A stretch of DNA of 10,190 nucleotides from an uncultured Clostridia bacterium (GTDB lineage: Bacteria > Bacillota > Clostridia > Oscillospirales > CAG-272), in the NCBI GenBank assembly GCA_937893945.1, contig CALCTA010000041.1, positions 1 to 10,190 of the forward strand, in the 5' to 3' direction. Position 1 is the stretch's first letter, and each line of letters begins with the position of its first letter. Of the stretch, positions 1 to 7,392 are shown piece after piece. The position numbers were made by a program, and so were the translations under genes. The notes beneath the pieces were generated by a model. It was not told the DNA's origin and did no database searches. It saw only the letters and a list, made by a program, of their open reading frames with translations.

Positions 1-26
1 TATCTCCGCTATTTTTTATTTTTCTA

Positions 27-55
27 TTGCGAAATCTGTGGCATTATGGTAAAAT
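27..55 (+). promoter_or_regulatory. Sigma-A type promoter with extended -10
   Basis: A -35-like TTGCGA (27-32) is separated by 17 bases from a -10-like TAAAAT (50-55). A TG pair at 47-48 makes it an extended -10. The stretch just upstream is very T-rich, which could act as an UP element or be the tail of a terminator for a gene to the left. Transcription would begin near 61-63, leaving a leader of about 20 bases before the ATG at 83. This is a pattern match by eye, not a measured start. Confidence 0.65.
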
Positions 56-69
56 ATTAGTATCCTGAG

Positions 70-77
70 AGGGGGGT
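70..77 (+). promoter_or_regulatory. Ribosome binding site of the CPBP gene
   Basis: The G-rich run AGGGGGGT lies five bases before the ATG at 83 and resembles a Shine-Dalgarno site. It fixes the start of the first gene together with the promoter just upstream. Confidence 0.6.
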
Positions 78-82
78 CGGAA

Positions 83-772
83 ATGAAAAAGTATCTGAAC
101 AAAAGAAGTCTTTACGTTCTGATATCGGTAATAATTTGCGCGGGCGGAATGAGCCTTGTCGACGGCATCCTGCGCCCTCAGTATTTTATAAAATCGCTTA
201 TCAAGATCGCGCTCTTCCTGCTTGTCCCCCTCGTCTATTTTCTGGTCAACCGCGCCGAGCTCGGAGAACTTGGAAAGCTCTTCAAGCCCCGACGCCGCGA
301 GCTTTTGCTCTCGTTCTCTCTCGGGCTTGGCATCTTTGCAGTCATACTCGGCGGCTACTTTCTGCTTCGCGGTGTGATAGACTTCTCGGGTATCGCGGGA
401 AAGCTCACAGGAGACGTCGGAGTCAACCGCGACAACTTCGTTTTCGTCTCTCTCTACATCTCGTTCGTCAATTCCCTGCTTGAAGAATTCTTTTTCCGCG
501 GATTTGCCTTTCTCACGCTCAAGCGCAACGCTACGCGCAAGTTTGCGTATAGCTTCAGCGCACTTGCATTCTCGCTCTACCACGCTGGAATGATGATCGG
601 TTGGTTCGACATCGGCATAGTGCTCCTCGCGCTTGCAGGGCTTTACGTGGGCGGTGTGATATTCAATATTCTCAACGAAAAAAGCGAGAACATATACGCC
701 TCCTGGCTCTCCCATATGTTCGCGAATTTTGCTATAAATACCATAGGCTTTATTCTCTTTGGAATAATTTAG
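83..772 (+). CDS. CPBP family intramembrane metalloprotease-like protein
   Basis: This 229-residue protein is strongly hydrophobic, with likely membrane segments around residues 9-28, 36-55, 74-96, 117-133, 155-180, 182-197 and 212-228. It carries the CPBP (CAAX protease and bacteriocin-processing, formerly Abi) motifs in order: EEFFFR at 134-139 (the EExxxR motif), FSLYH at 163-167, and HMFAN at 211-215 (HxxxN). All expected glutamate, histidine and asparagine residues are present, so the active site looks intact. Family members are glutamic-type membrane proteases; known roles include CAAX protein processing, bacteriocin self-immunity and scaffolding. The substrate here cannot be told from sequence. 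The length is normal. It is the first gene after the promoter at 27-55 and is followed 15 bases later by a DUF815-type AAA+ gene, so the two are probably cotranscribed. The family call is firm; the biological role is unknown. Confidence 0.9.
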   Translation: MKKYLNKRSLYVLISVIICAGGMSLVDGILRPQYFIKSLIKIALFLLVPLVYFLVNRAELGELGKLFKPRRRELLLSFSLGLGIFAVILGGYFLLRGVIDFSGIAGKLTGDVGVNRDNFVFVSLYISFVNSLLEEFFFRGFAFLTLKRNATRKFAYSFSALAFSLYHAGMMIGWFDIGIVLLALAGLYVGGVIFNILNEKSENIYASWLSHMFANFAINTIGFILFGII

Positions 773-787
773 CCCGAAAGGAATCAT

Positions 788-2101
788 ATGTACAAGGAAA
801 TATCCAAATTTATAATCTACCGCGACGCGACCGAGAGCAATATACTCTCAAAGCTCGGTAAAATATTCTGCGATTTTGAAAACGGCACGGATACACCCGA
901 ATCGCTCCGCACACGCATATACGCCGAGGTGCGCCGCTTACTTGAGGTAGCAACCAAGTACGGCTTTGACAATAACCTCTGGCACAATTATCTTACCTTC
1001 CTTATCATCACCGACGAAAACCCATTCAGCCTTACCTATGAGAAGGCAGGCAAGCAGGAGGGTACGGTAAACGGCTTTGCCATCAATGATTTCAGCGTTT
1101 TCAAGGCTCTGTTTGACTTTGACTTCTCGCATATTGAGAAGGCTCTTGAGATAAACTGCTTCTCTACCCTCTCAAGCTACCGCGCTATAACCAAGCGTGA
1201 GCAGATATTCAACAAGAACGTCAGCGAGAAGGTACGCGCGCTGAGTGCCGAGATAGAGGCGGCAGCCGACGGCGAGGCTGTTTTTGAGGCGGTCGCTCGC
1301 TTCTACAAAAATTACGGTGTCGGAATGTTCGGACTTAACAAGGCTTTCAGAATTGAGAGCGACGACGACGGCAGAAATATGAGGATCCGCCCCATAACCA
1401 ATATGGAGCCCGTTCATCTTTCAAGTCTTATCGGCTATGAGCTTCAGAAGAAGGCGCTTATTGAGAATACTGAGGCATTTGTTGAGGGACGGGGCGCTAA
1501 CAATATTCTGCTCTACGGAGACAGCGGTACGGGAAAATCCACGAGCATCAAGGCTATCGTAAATCAGTATTACGATAAGGGCCTTAGAATGATTGAAATA
1601 TACAAGCATCAGTTCTGCAATCTCTCGCGAGTTATTTCCGAGATAAAGAACCGCAACTACCGCTTCATTATTTATATGGACGACCTCTCGTTTGAGGAGC
1701 AGGAGATAGAATACAAGTACCTGAAGGCGATAATCGAGGGCGGCGTTGAGAACAGACCCGACAACGTGCTTATCTATGCTACCTCAAACCGCAGACATCT
1801 TATCAAGGAGACCTGGAAGGACAGAAATGACGCAACTCAGGACGGAGATATCCACCGATCCGAGACTATTGAGGAAAAGCTCTCGCTCGTCAATCGCTTC
1901 GGTCTCTCTATCGGTTATTTCAAACCCTCTCGCCGAGAATTCGACGAGATAGTCCTGGGACTTGCCGCAAGATATCCTCAGATAACTATGGGTGAGGATG
2001 AAATAATAGCGGCGGCACACGTTTGGGAAATGAGAAACGGCGGCATTTCGGGAAGAACCGCCCAACAGTTTGTAAATCATCTTTTAGGACAGTGCAAATA
2101 A
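788..2101 (+). CDS. AAA+ family ATPase, DUF815 type
   Basis: This 437-residue protein has an N-terminal region of about 200 residues with no recognised motif and a C-terminal AAA+ module. Walker A is GDSGTGKS at 244-251 (K250). Walker B is FIIYMDDL at 293-300, followed by SFEE. Sensor 1 is ATSNRRHL at 331-338. A likely arginine finger is R370 in VNRFGL, and a sensor 2-like Arg is R423 in SGRT. The Walker B and sensor 1 segments match my memory of the DUF815 (PF05673) ATP-binding family, common in Clostridia and proteobacteria and of unknown function. No signal peptide or membrane span is seen, so it is cytoplasmic. The start is supported by AAAGGAAT (776-783) shortly before the ATG. It follows the CPBP gene by 15 bases and ends at the shared terminator. 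ATP binding and hydrolysis are well supported; the cellular target is unknown. Confidence 0.88.
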   Translation: MYKEISKFIIYRDATESNILSKLGKIFCDFENGTDTPESLRTRIYAEVRRLLEVATKYGFDNNLWHNYLTFLIITDENPFSLTYEKAGKQEGTVNGFAINDFSVFKALFDFDFSHIEKALEINCFSTLSSYRAITKREQIFNKNVSEKVRALSAEIEAAADGEAVFEAVARFYKNYGVGMFGLNKAFRIESDDDGRNMRIRPITNMEPVHLSSLIGYELQKKALIENTEAFVEGRGANNILLYGDSGTGKSTSIKAIVNQYYDKGLRMIEIYKHQFCNLSRVISEIKNRNYRFIIYMDDLSFEEQEIEYKYLKAIIEGGVENRPDNVLIYATSNRRHLIKETWKDRNDATQDGDIHRSETIEEKLSLVNRFGLSIGYFKPSRREFDEIVLGLAARYPQITMGEDEIIAAAHVWEMRNGGISGRTAQQFVNHLLGQCK

Positions 2102-2105
2102 AAAA

Positions 2106-2141
2106 GATCAGAGCAGATCAAGTCTGCTCTGACCTTTTTTT
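2106..2141. terminator. Bidirectional rho-independent terminator between convergent operons
   Basis: A perfect 10-bp stem, TCAGAGCAGA (2108-2117) with TCTGCTCTGA (2123-2132), encloses a five-base loop (2118-2122). On the plus strand it is followed by CC and seven T (2135-2141). On the minus strand it is followed by a T-rich tail formed by the A run at 2101-2105 and AAA at 2096-2098. It would therefore stop both the AAA+ gene transcript and the glycogen operon transcript. Its right arm also codes for the last residues of TadA, whose TGA stop lies in the loop. Confidence 0.92.
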
Positions 2142-2585
2142 ATTGAAAAATTCTTGCAACAATTCCCTGCACTCTTTCTCACACAAACCGTTCTCTACAG
2201 AAAACGAGTGATTAAAGGGGTAAGAGTTGAAGTTTATCACGCTTCCGCAACAGCCCGCAAGCATATCCTTTGCGCCAAATACCACGCGGTCTATCCTTGA
2301 ATTGACGAGCGCGCCCGCACACATCGGGCAAGGCTCAAGAGTTACGTAAAGAGTACAGCCGTGAAGTCTCCAGCTTCCTCTTTTCTTGCACGCCCCCTCT
2401 ATCGCAAGTACCTCGGCGTGAGCTATCGCGCTATGCTCGTTCTCACGGAGATTGTGCGCCTCTGCAAGTATCTCTCCGCTTGCGTTATCAACTACGACAG
2501 CGCCCACGGGTATCTCGCCCATATCTGCCGCCATTCTCGCCTGCTCCAAGGCTTTTGTCATATAGTAAATATCGTTGTTAGTCAT
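2118..2585 (-). CDS. tadA: tRNA-specific adenosine deaminase TadA
   Basis: This 155-residue protein belongs to the cytidine/deoxycytidylate deaminase fold. It converts adenosine to inosine at the wobble position 34 of tRNA-Arg(ACG), which lets one tRNA read CGU, CGC and CGA. The zinc site is complete: H56 and catalytic E58 in HAEVLAI, and C86 and C89 in PCPMC. The substrate-binding N45 is in AEAHN, and GSVIN (114-118) matches the usual C-terminal TadA segment. The length is typical and the protein is cytoplasmic. The ATG lies six bases after the stop of the upstream 109-residue gene, and its AGGCGG ribosome site overlaps that stop, so translation is probably coupled. It is the last gene of the glycogen operon; its final codons form one arm of the terminator. 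Related guanine deaminases share the fold, but motif spacing and the GSVIN segment favour TadA. Confidence 0.94.
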   Translation of the reverse strand: MTNNDIYYMTKALEQARMAADMGEIPVGAVVVDNASGEILAEAHNLRENEHSAIAHAEVLAIEGACKKRGSWRLHGCTLYVTLEPCPMCAGALVNSRIDRVVFGAKDMLAGCCGSVINFNSYPFNHSFSVENGLCEKECRELLQEFFNKKRSEQT

Positions 2586-2591
2586 TTCCGC

Positions 2592-2921
2592 CTACTTTCT
2601 GTAATAGACGTAGTACGCCACCACTGTGCGCTCTCTGCCGCCGCTTTCAATATCGGGGCCCGTCAGCACAACACCGTCCTTTGAAAGAAGCTCCCATATT
2701 TGAAGATCATCCACCTTACAGCGAAACAGCACCTTTGCCGAGGCGTAAACTATAAACTCGTCGTTGCGGATATTAAGACCGCCGTTTCGACCTATGACCT
2801 CATCAACGTTATCCTTCTTCTCGGTAACGTACTTTATGTGCTGCCCTTCTACCGAGCGTGCCATTTCCCAACGGAACTTCTTACTGTTGGGATCAAGCTT
2901 TTTTCTGCCGAAAAGTCCCAT
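2592..2921 (-). CDS. Conserved-looking hypothetical protein, 109 residues
   Basis: I do not recognise a named family. The 109-residue product begins with a basic segment (MGLFGRKK) and then shows alternating polar and hydrophobic stretches that suggest a small mixed or mostly beta fold (for example NDEFIVYASAKVLFRCKV at 53-70). It ends in an aromatic tail, VVAYYVYYRK (100-109). No signal peptide, membrane span, cysteine cluster or catalytic motif is visible. The frame is open further upstream to 3014, but those 31 extra codons lie over the end of the GH13 gene and read as low-complexity shadow. The ATG at 2921 is preferred because GGAGAGAG sits just before it and the GH13 stop is only 14 bases upstream. 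It lies between the GH13 gene and tadA in one transcript. The tail and the GGLNI segment resemble unnamed small clostridial proteins I recall, but this is memory and unverified. Confidence 0.8.
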   Translation of the reverse strand: MGLFGRKKLDPNSKKFRWEMARSVEGQHIKYVTEKKDNVDEVIGRNGGLNIRNDEFIVYASAKVLFRCKVDDLQIWELLSKDGVVLTGPDIESGGRERTVVAYYVYYRK

Positions 2922-2935
2922 TTCTCTCTCCGTCC

Positions 2936-4840
2936 TTATATCTTTCTGAGTATCACGGCACTCACCGCCCCGACCTTGCCGTCGTAAGCCTTGCCGCTCA
3001 CAAGATCCTTCCATTTGCCCTTAAGCTTATATTCTGCCGCTTTGCTATCGGCATTTGCGATAACGCATATCTCACCGTTCTCACTGCTTCTTCTGTAGCA
3101 AAGCACGCCACCGTCAGCGTATTCTACCGAGAACTCACCCGTAGCAAGCAGGTCGGAATTCTCACGTCTTATCTCGCCAAGGCGTCTGTAATGTGCTATA
3201 AGGCGCTCGTCCTCTCTGCCCCATGGATACGGCAGGCGGCAGAAGGGATCGCGATATCCCTCAACTCCCGCTTCGTCGCCATAATACACCGACGGAACGC
3301 CATAGACCGTATATTGTATTGAAGCGGCAAGCATAAGTCGCTTGATAGCCGCCGCACGCTCGCATTCGCTCAATCTCTTCGCGGCAAGCTCACTGCCCGT
3401 TCCCTCGGTTATTTCGGTGCTTTGCTTTCCAAGAACCGTCAGAACTCTCTCTGTATCGTGAGTGCCGACAATATTCATCAGGCAATCCGAAACGTGCTTA
3501 GGGTAGGTAGAATATATTGACTTAAGCACATCCGCGAAAGACTTGGCATCCTTTTGAATGATATATCCAAGCACTCCGTTGCGGAACGGATAATTCATCA
3601 CGCTGTCAAGCTGAGCGCCGCGCAGATATCTTCTGCGCTTTCCGTAAGCCATCTTCTCGGCGGCGTTTTCCCACACCTCACCGATAATAACAGCCTCTCC
3701 GTCGCTGGCTCTCTTTACGCTTTCCGCGAACTCGTCAAGAAATAGATCGGACAGCTCGTCAGCCACGTCAAGCCGCCAGCCCGCAACACCCTGTTTTATG
3801 TAGTAAGCGCCAACTCCGTCCTCTGCTGTGAAGAAGCGTCGGCAGCTCTCGTTTTCGTGATTGAGGCGAGGAAGTATCTTTATTCCCCACCAGCTTTCGT
3901 ATTTGTCTTTGTCGTTGCCAAAAGAGTACCAACTACGGTACTGAGAGCTCTCGTCGGAATACGCGCCCTTACCGCCATACTCACCGTACTTATCAAAGTA
4001 GCGGCTGTTATCTCCCGTATGGTTGAACACTCCGTCGAGAATTATCTTTATATCCGCCTTCTCTGCCTTAGCAAGCAGATCAAGAAAGGCTTCTCTTCCG
4101 CCGAACATCGAATCTATCTCGTAGTAATCGGCGGTGTCGTATTTGTGATTTGAATATGCCTTGAATATAGGGTTGAGATATATAATTCCCACACCCATAG
4201 ACTTGAGATAATCTAACTTCTCAGCCACTCCCCAGAGATTTCCGCCAAAGAACATATTGTTCTTGACCTCTCCGCCCGCAATTTCGGCATACTGCGGCAC
4301 TCCGCTCTCCCAGTCGGGATTGATGATAACGTCGTCTCGCTTGCCCACCTCTCCCTCGCCGACGGCAAATCTGTCAACGAATATCTGATACATCGTTCTG
4401 CCCGAGAACCAGCTCGGTGTCTTAGCATCAGCTCTATATACAAGCAGCATAAAGCGTCGATCTGAGCGGCAGGATATCTCAAAATCAACGTTATTATAGG
4501 TTGAAGTAAAGAGCGTATCAAGTCCGCGAAGAAAGATCAGCTCGTAAAAGAATATACCGTCCTTGTCCTTGCCGCAAAGCTCTGCGGTATTCACGCTAAG
4601 GCTGTAAACATCCACCGCTCCGTCGGTAGAAATAAAGGCAAGCGGCATATCTCTATCAGGCTCTCCGTCCTTATTGATGCGAAGAACCACAGCCGAAGCG
4701 CCAAGTCTTCTTGGCACTTCGGCTATAAGATCAAAGGTCTCTCCAAAAGCGAAGCTTCCTCTTCCCGACACGTCTCTCTTTTCTATTCTTTTGCGTATTG
4801 TAGGCAGACACTCTGCCCAATCGGAAATTCTCGTCAGCAT
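2936..4840 (-). CDS. GH13 alpha-glucan hydrolase, neopullulanase/amylopullulanase-like
   Basis: This 634-residue protein has an N-terminal beta-rich domain (about 1-140) like the starch-binding domain before GH13 neopullulanases, a TIM barrel (about 145-545) and a C-terminal beta domain (about 560-634). The GH13 regions are all present: DGVFNH at 269-274, GWRLDVADE at 354-362 with nucleophile D358, GEVW at 387-390 with acid/base E388, and GTHD at 459-462 with D462. LPRLN at 323-327 matches the region V (MPKLN-like) mark of the neopullulanase and cyclomaltodextrinase group, and SNHKYDTADYY (230-240) is also typical. It should cleave alpha-1,4 and perhaps alpha-1,6 bonds in maltodextrins or pullulan. 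There is no signal peptide, so it probably acts inside the cell on glycogen limit dextrins with GlgP. The start has AGAGGAAA (4851-4858) ten bases upstream, and the glgP stop is 27 bases away. Exact substrate choice cannot be read from sequence. Confidence 0.9.
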   Translation of the reverse strand: MLTRISDWAECLPTIRKRIEKRDVSGRGSFAFGETFDLIAEVPRRLGASAVVLRINKDGEPDRDMPLAFISTDGAVDVYSLSVNTAELCGKDKDGIFFYELIFLRGLDTLFTSTYNNVDFEISCRSDRRFMLLVYRADAKTPSWFSGRTMYQIFVDRFAVGEGEVGKRDDVIINPDWESGVPQYAEIAGGEVKNNMFFGGNLWGVAEKLDYLKSMGVGIIYLNPIFKAYSNHKYDTADYYEIDSMFGGREAFLDLLAKAEKADIKIILDGVFNHTGDNSRYFDKYGEYGGKGAYSDESSQYRSWYSFGNDKDKYESWWGIKILPRLNHENESCRRFFTAEDGVGAYYIKQGVAGWRLDVADELSDLFLDEFAESVKRASDGEAVIIGEVWENAAEKMAYGKRRRYLRGAQLDSVMNYPFRNGVLGYIIQKDAKSFADVLKSIYSTYPKHVSDCLMNIVGTHDTERVLTVLGKQSTEITEGTGSELAAKRLSECERAAAIKRLMLAASIQYTVYGVPSVYYGDEAGVEGYRDPFCRLPYPWGREDERLIAHYRRLGEIRRENSDLLATGEFSVEYADGGVLCYRRSSENGEICVIANADSKAAEYKLKGKWKDLVSGKAYDGKVGAVSAVILRKI

Positions 4841-4867
4841 CGCCCTAAATTTTCCTCTGTTTTTATT

Positions 4868-7300
4868 TTACTTGTCCGTAAGTCTCTTGATTCCCCAGAT
4901 GTTCTCGGCGTACTCGTTGATAGAACGGTCCGCGCCAAAGAAGCCCGAGCCTGCGATATTCATAAGCGACATACGGTTCCACTTTTCCTTGTCAGCGTAG
5001 TCCCTCACCGCTCTGTCGTGTGTCATACGGTAGGACTCAAAGTCCGCAAGGCACATAAAGGGATCGGCAATTCCGGGGCCCTTGGTAAGATAATTTGCGA
5101 TATCAGCGAAGGACTCGCCCGCAAAGCCAACCGTGAGAGCGTTGATTATGCGCTGTATCTTCTGGTTGCAGGTATAGAACTCTGCGCTGTTGTAGCCTCT
5201 CTGCCAGAGATCGTCAACCTCGGCACTTGTAAGTCCGAATATATACATATTCTCCTTGCCTACCTCAGCAAGCATCTCGACGTTTGCGCCGTCAAGAGTA
5301 CCTATAGTCATAGCGCCGTTCATCATAAGCTTCATACAACCCGTTCCGCTCGCTTCCTTACCCGCCATAGATATCTGCTCGCTTATCTCAGCCGCGGGAA
5401 CGAGAGCCTCTGCCATACTTACGTTGTAGTCCTCAAGGAAGGCTACCGCAAGCTTACTTTTAGCAACGGGGTCGTTCTCTATCTCCTTGCCGAGACAGTA
5501 AATGAGGTTGATTATTCTCTTAGCGTGGTAATATCCGGGAGCCGCCTTAGCGCCAAACATAAAGCTTATCGGCTGGAAGTCGGCGTTCGGGTTATCCTTG
5601 ATATCAAGGTAAAGCCCGATTATATTGAGAACGTTGAGAAGCTGTCTCTTATACTCGTGCAGACGCTTTATCTGAACGTCATACATAGAATGGGTATCTA
5701 TAAGCTTACCTGTCTTGCGGTAAAGCAGATTGGAGAACTCTATCTTGTTCTGATGCTTTATCGCTCTTACGCGGTCAAGCACCTCTTTATTGTCAGCAAA
5801 TTCCGCAAACTTATTAAGCTGAATAGGATCGTGGCGATAGCCCGTACCGATAGTCTCGTCAAGAAGTCCTGCAAGCTTGGGGTTAGAATAGCAGAGCCAA
5901 CGGCGGTGCGCAATACCGTTCGTTACGTTTCCGAATCTCTCGGGATACATAGCGTAAAAGTCCTTGAAGATAGACTTTACGAGAATATCCGAGTGGAGCT
6001 TTGAAACGCCGTTAACGTAATGAGATCCGATAACGCAAAGGTTAGCCATACGAACCTGTCCGTAGCCGATAATGCTCATTGCGGAAATTCTGTTCCAGTT
6101 GCCCGGGAAGGCGTTCCACGCGTCCTTGCAGAAGCGCTCGTTTATCTCCTTGATAATAGAGTATATTCTCGGGAGACGGAGCTTGAAGAGATCCTCGTTC
6201 CACTTCTCAAGTGCCTCGGGCATTACGGTATGGTTGGTGTAGGAGCATATCTTTACTACCATATCCCACGCTCTTTCCCAAGAGATGAAATAATCGTCGA
6301 TGAGTATTCTCATAAGCTCGGGAATGCAGAGTGCGGGGTGAGTATCATTGATGTGGATAGCTATCTTCTCTGCAAGATTGTCTATCTTACCGTAAACCGC
6401 CATGTGATCGTGTATGATGCTCTGGCAGGATGCGGATACGAGGAAGTACTGCTGAGAAAGTCTGAGCAGTTTTCCTTCAAGATGGTTATCCGAGGGATAA
6501 AGCACCTTAGAGATAGTCTCGGCGTTAGTGCTTTCCTCCACTGCCCTTGCATACTGTCCCTGAGTAAAGAGACTCATATTGAAGTTTCTTATATCTCTTG
6601 CCTTCCACAGGCGCAGACGGCTCACAGCCTTACTGTCAGCACCCGAGACCATCATATCGTAAGGAACAGCCTCTATCTCCTCGCAGTCCTCGTAGATGAC
6701 CTCCATATGTCCCTCGCGCCATTCCTCTCTTACGCGTCCTCCCATCTTGATGTGATAGGTTCGGTCGGTTCTTGGAACTAACCATACCTCTCCGCCGGGG
6801 AGCCATACGTCAGGAAGCTCTACCTGAATACCGTCAACTATCATCTGCTTAAAGAAGCCGTATTCGTAGCAGATAGAAAATCCTGTTGCGGGGTAATCGA
6901 GAGATGCGAGCGAGTCCATAAAGCAAGCGGCGAGACGGCCAAGACCGCCGTTGCCAAGACCTGCGTCGGGCTCACATTCAAACATATCGTTGAGATCTAT
7001 ACCGTACTCTCCGAGAGCCTCTCTGTACTCCTCCATAAGTCCGAGATTTCCAAGGCTCGTCTTGAGTGAACGTCCAAGCAGGAATTCCATACACATATAG
7101 TAAACTCTCTTAGACTCCGTCTTGTTTACCTCGTGCTTGAAATCGTTTCTCTTAGAGGTGAGCATATCTCTTACGGTCATAGCGACCGCCTTATACATCT
7201 GATCCTTAGATGCTTCTGCAGGTGTGCATCCGAAATATCTCGAGAGCTTAGTCTCTATGTTGTCCTTCACCTGCATAGTGGTAAGTGCTGTGTTTTCCAT
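4868..7300 (-). CDS. glgP: Glycogen/maltodextrin phosphorylase (GT35)
   Basis: This 810-residue enzyme removes terminal glucose from alpha-1,4-glucan as glucose-1-phosphate, using pyridoxal phosphate. The phosphorylase signature EASGTGCMKLMMNGA runs from 649 to 663, with the cofactor lysine at K657. Other conserved segments are the active-site loop GLGNGGLGRLAA (114-125), INDTHPAL (317-324), NVTNGIAHRRW (458-468), VQIKRLHEYKRQ (542-553) and TIGTLDGANVE (665-675). The length fits bacterial GlgP. The N-terminus is short and lacks the phosphoserine segment of animal enzymes. It is cytoplasmic. AAAGGAAA (7311-7318) lies ten bases before the ATG at 7300. A 92-base gap with a strong hairpin separates it from glgA, and the GH13 gene follows 27 bases after its stop. 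Whether it prefers glycogen or maltodextrin is not decided by sequence alone, though the glg context favours glycogen. Confidence 0.96.
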   Translation of the reverse strand: MENTALTTMQVKDNIETKLSRYFGCTPAEASKDQMYKAVAMTVRDMLTSKRNDFKHEVNKTESKRVYYMCMEFLLGRSLKTSLGNLGLMEEYREALGEYGIDLNDMFECEPDAGLGNGGLGRLAACFMDSLASLDYPATGFSICYEYGFFKQMIVDGIQVELPDVWLPGGEVWLVPRTDRTYHIKMGGRVREEWREGHMEVIYEDCEEIEAVPYDMMVSGADSKAVSRLRLWKARDIRNFNMSLFTQGQYARAVEESTNAETISKVLYPSDNHLEGKLLRLSQQYFLVSASCQSIIHDHMAVYGKIDNLAEKIAIHINDTHPALCIPELMRILIDDYFISWERAWDMVVKICSYTNHTVMPEALEKWNEDLFKLRLPRIYSIIKEINERFCKDAWNAFPGNWNRISAMSIIGYGQVRMANLCVIGSHYVNGVSKLHSDILVKSIFKDFYAMYPERFGNVTNGIAHRRWLCYSNPKLAGLLDETIGTGYRHDPIQLNKFAEFADNKEVLDRVRAIKHQNKIEFSNLLYRKTGKLIDTHSMYDVQIKRLHEYKRQLLNVLNIIGLYLDIKDNPNADFQPISFMFGAKAAPGYYHAKRIINLIYCLGKEIENDPVAKSKLAVAFLEDYNVSMAEALVPAAEISEQISMAGKEASGTGCMKLMMNGAMTIGTLDGANVEMLAEVGKENMYIFGLTSAEVDDLWQRGYNSAEFYTCNQKIQRIINALTVGFAGESFADIANYLTKGPGIADPFMCLADFESYRMTHDRAVRDYADKEKWNRMSLMNIAGSGFFGADRSINEYAENIWGIKRLTDK

Positions 7301-7331
7301 TGGTTTCGCGTTTCCTTTCAGACAAAATTCT

Positions 7332-7365
7332 GGGCACCCGAAAACGCAACAGCTTTCGGGTGTCC
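7332..7365. promoter_or_regulatory. Intergenic hairpin between glgA and glgP
   Basis: A 12-base inverted repeat, GGGCACCCGAAA (7332-7343) with TTTCGGGTGTCC (7354-7365), has a ten-base loop. In the transcribed minus-strand RNA it has one A-C mismatch, third from the base. The bases after it on the minus strand (AGAATTTTG) give only four T in a row, so it is a weak terminator at best. It could give partial termination, protect the 3' end of a processed glgA message, or help set GlgP level. The rest of the 92-base gap shows no clear promoter. Confidence 0.6.
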
Positions 7366-7392
7366 GAATCTATTATTGCTTTAGTTTTTATC

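Noticed and set aside
44..787. Minus-strand open frame of 247 codons opposite the CPBP gene
   Set aside because: Same codon register as the CPBP gene; the product is charged and low-complexity, and the plus-strand protein carries all CPBP motifs.
2922..3014. N-terminal extension of the 109-residue protein to an ATG at 3014
   Set aside because: The added 31 residues overlap the end of the GH13 gene in another frame, and the ATG at 2921 has a better-placed ribosome site and operon-like spacing.
4904..5360. Cys655 in place of Asn just before the GlgP cofactor lysine
   Set aside because: This position is variable in the phosphorylase signature as I recall it, and all other signature residues including K657 are present.
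5018..6781. Two long plus-strand open frames opposite glgP (5018-6004 and 6020-6781)
   Set aside because: Both share codon register with glgP and reflect its codon bias. The translations show no family motif, while glgP is unmistakable.
7366..7392. Possible glgP promoter using AATAAT near 7370
   Set aside because: No acceptable -35 hexamer lies 16-18 bases upstream, so I do not call it.
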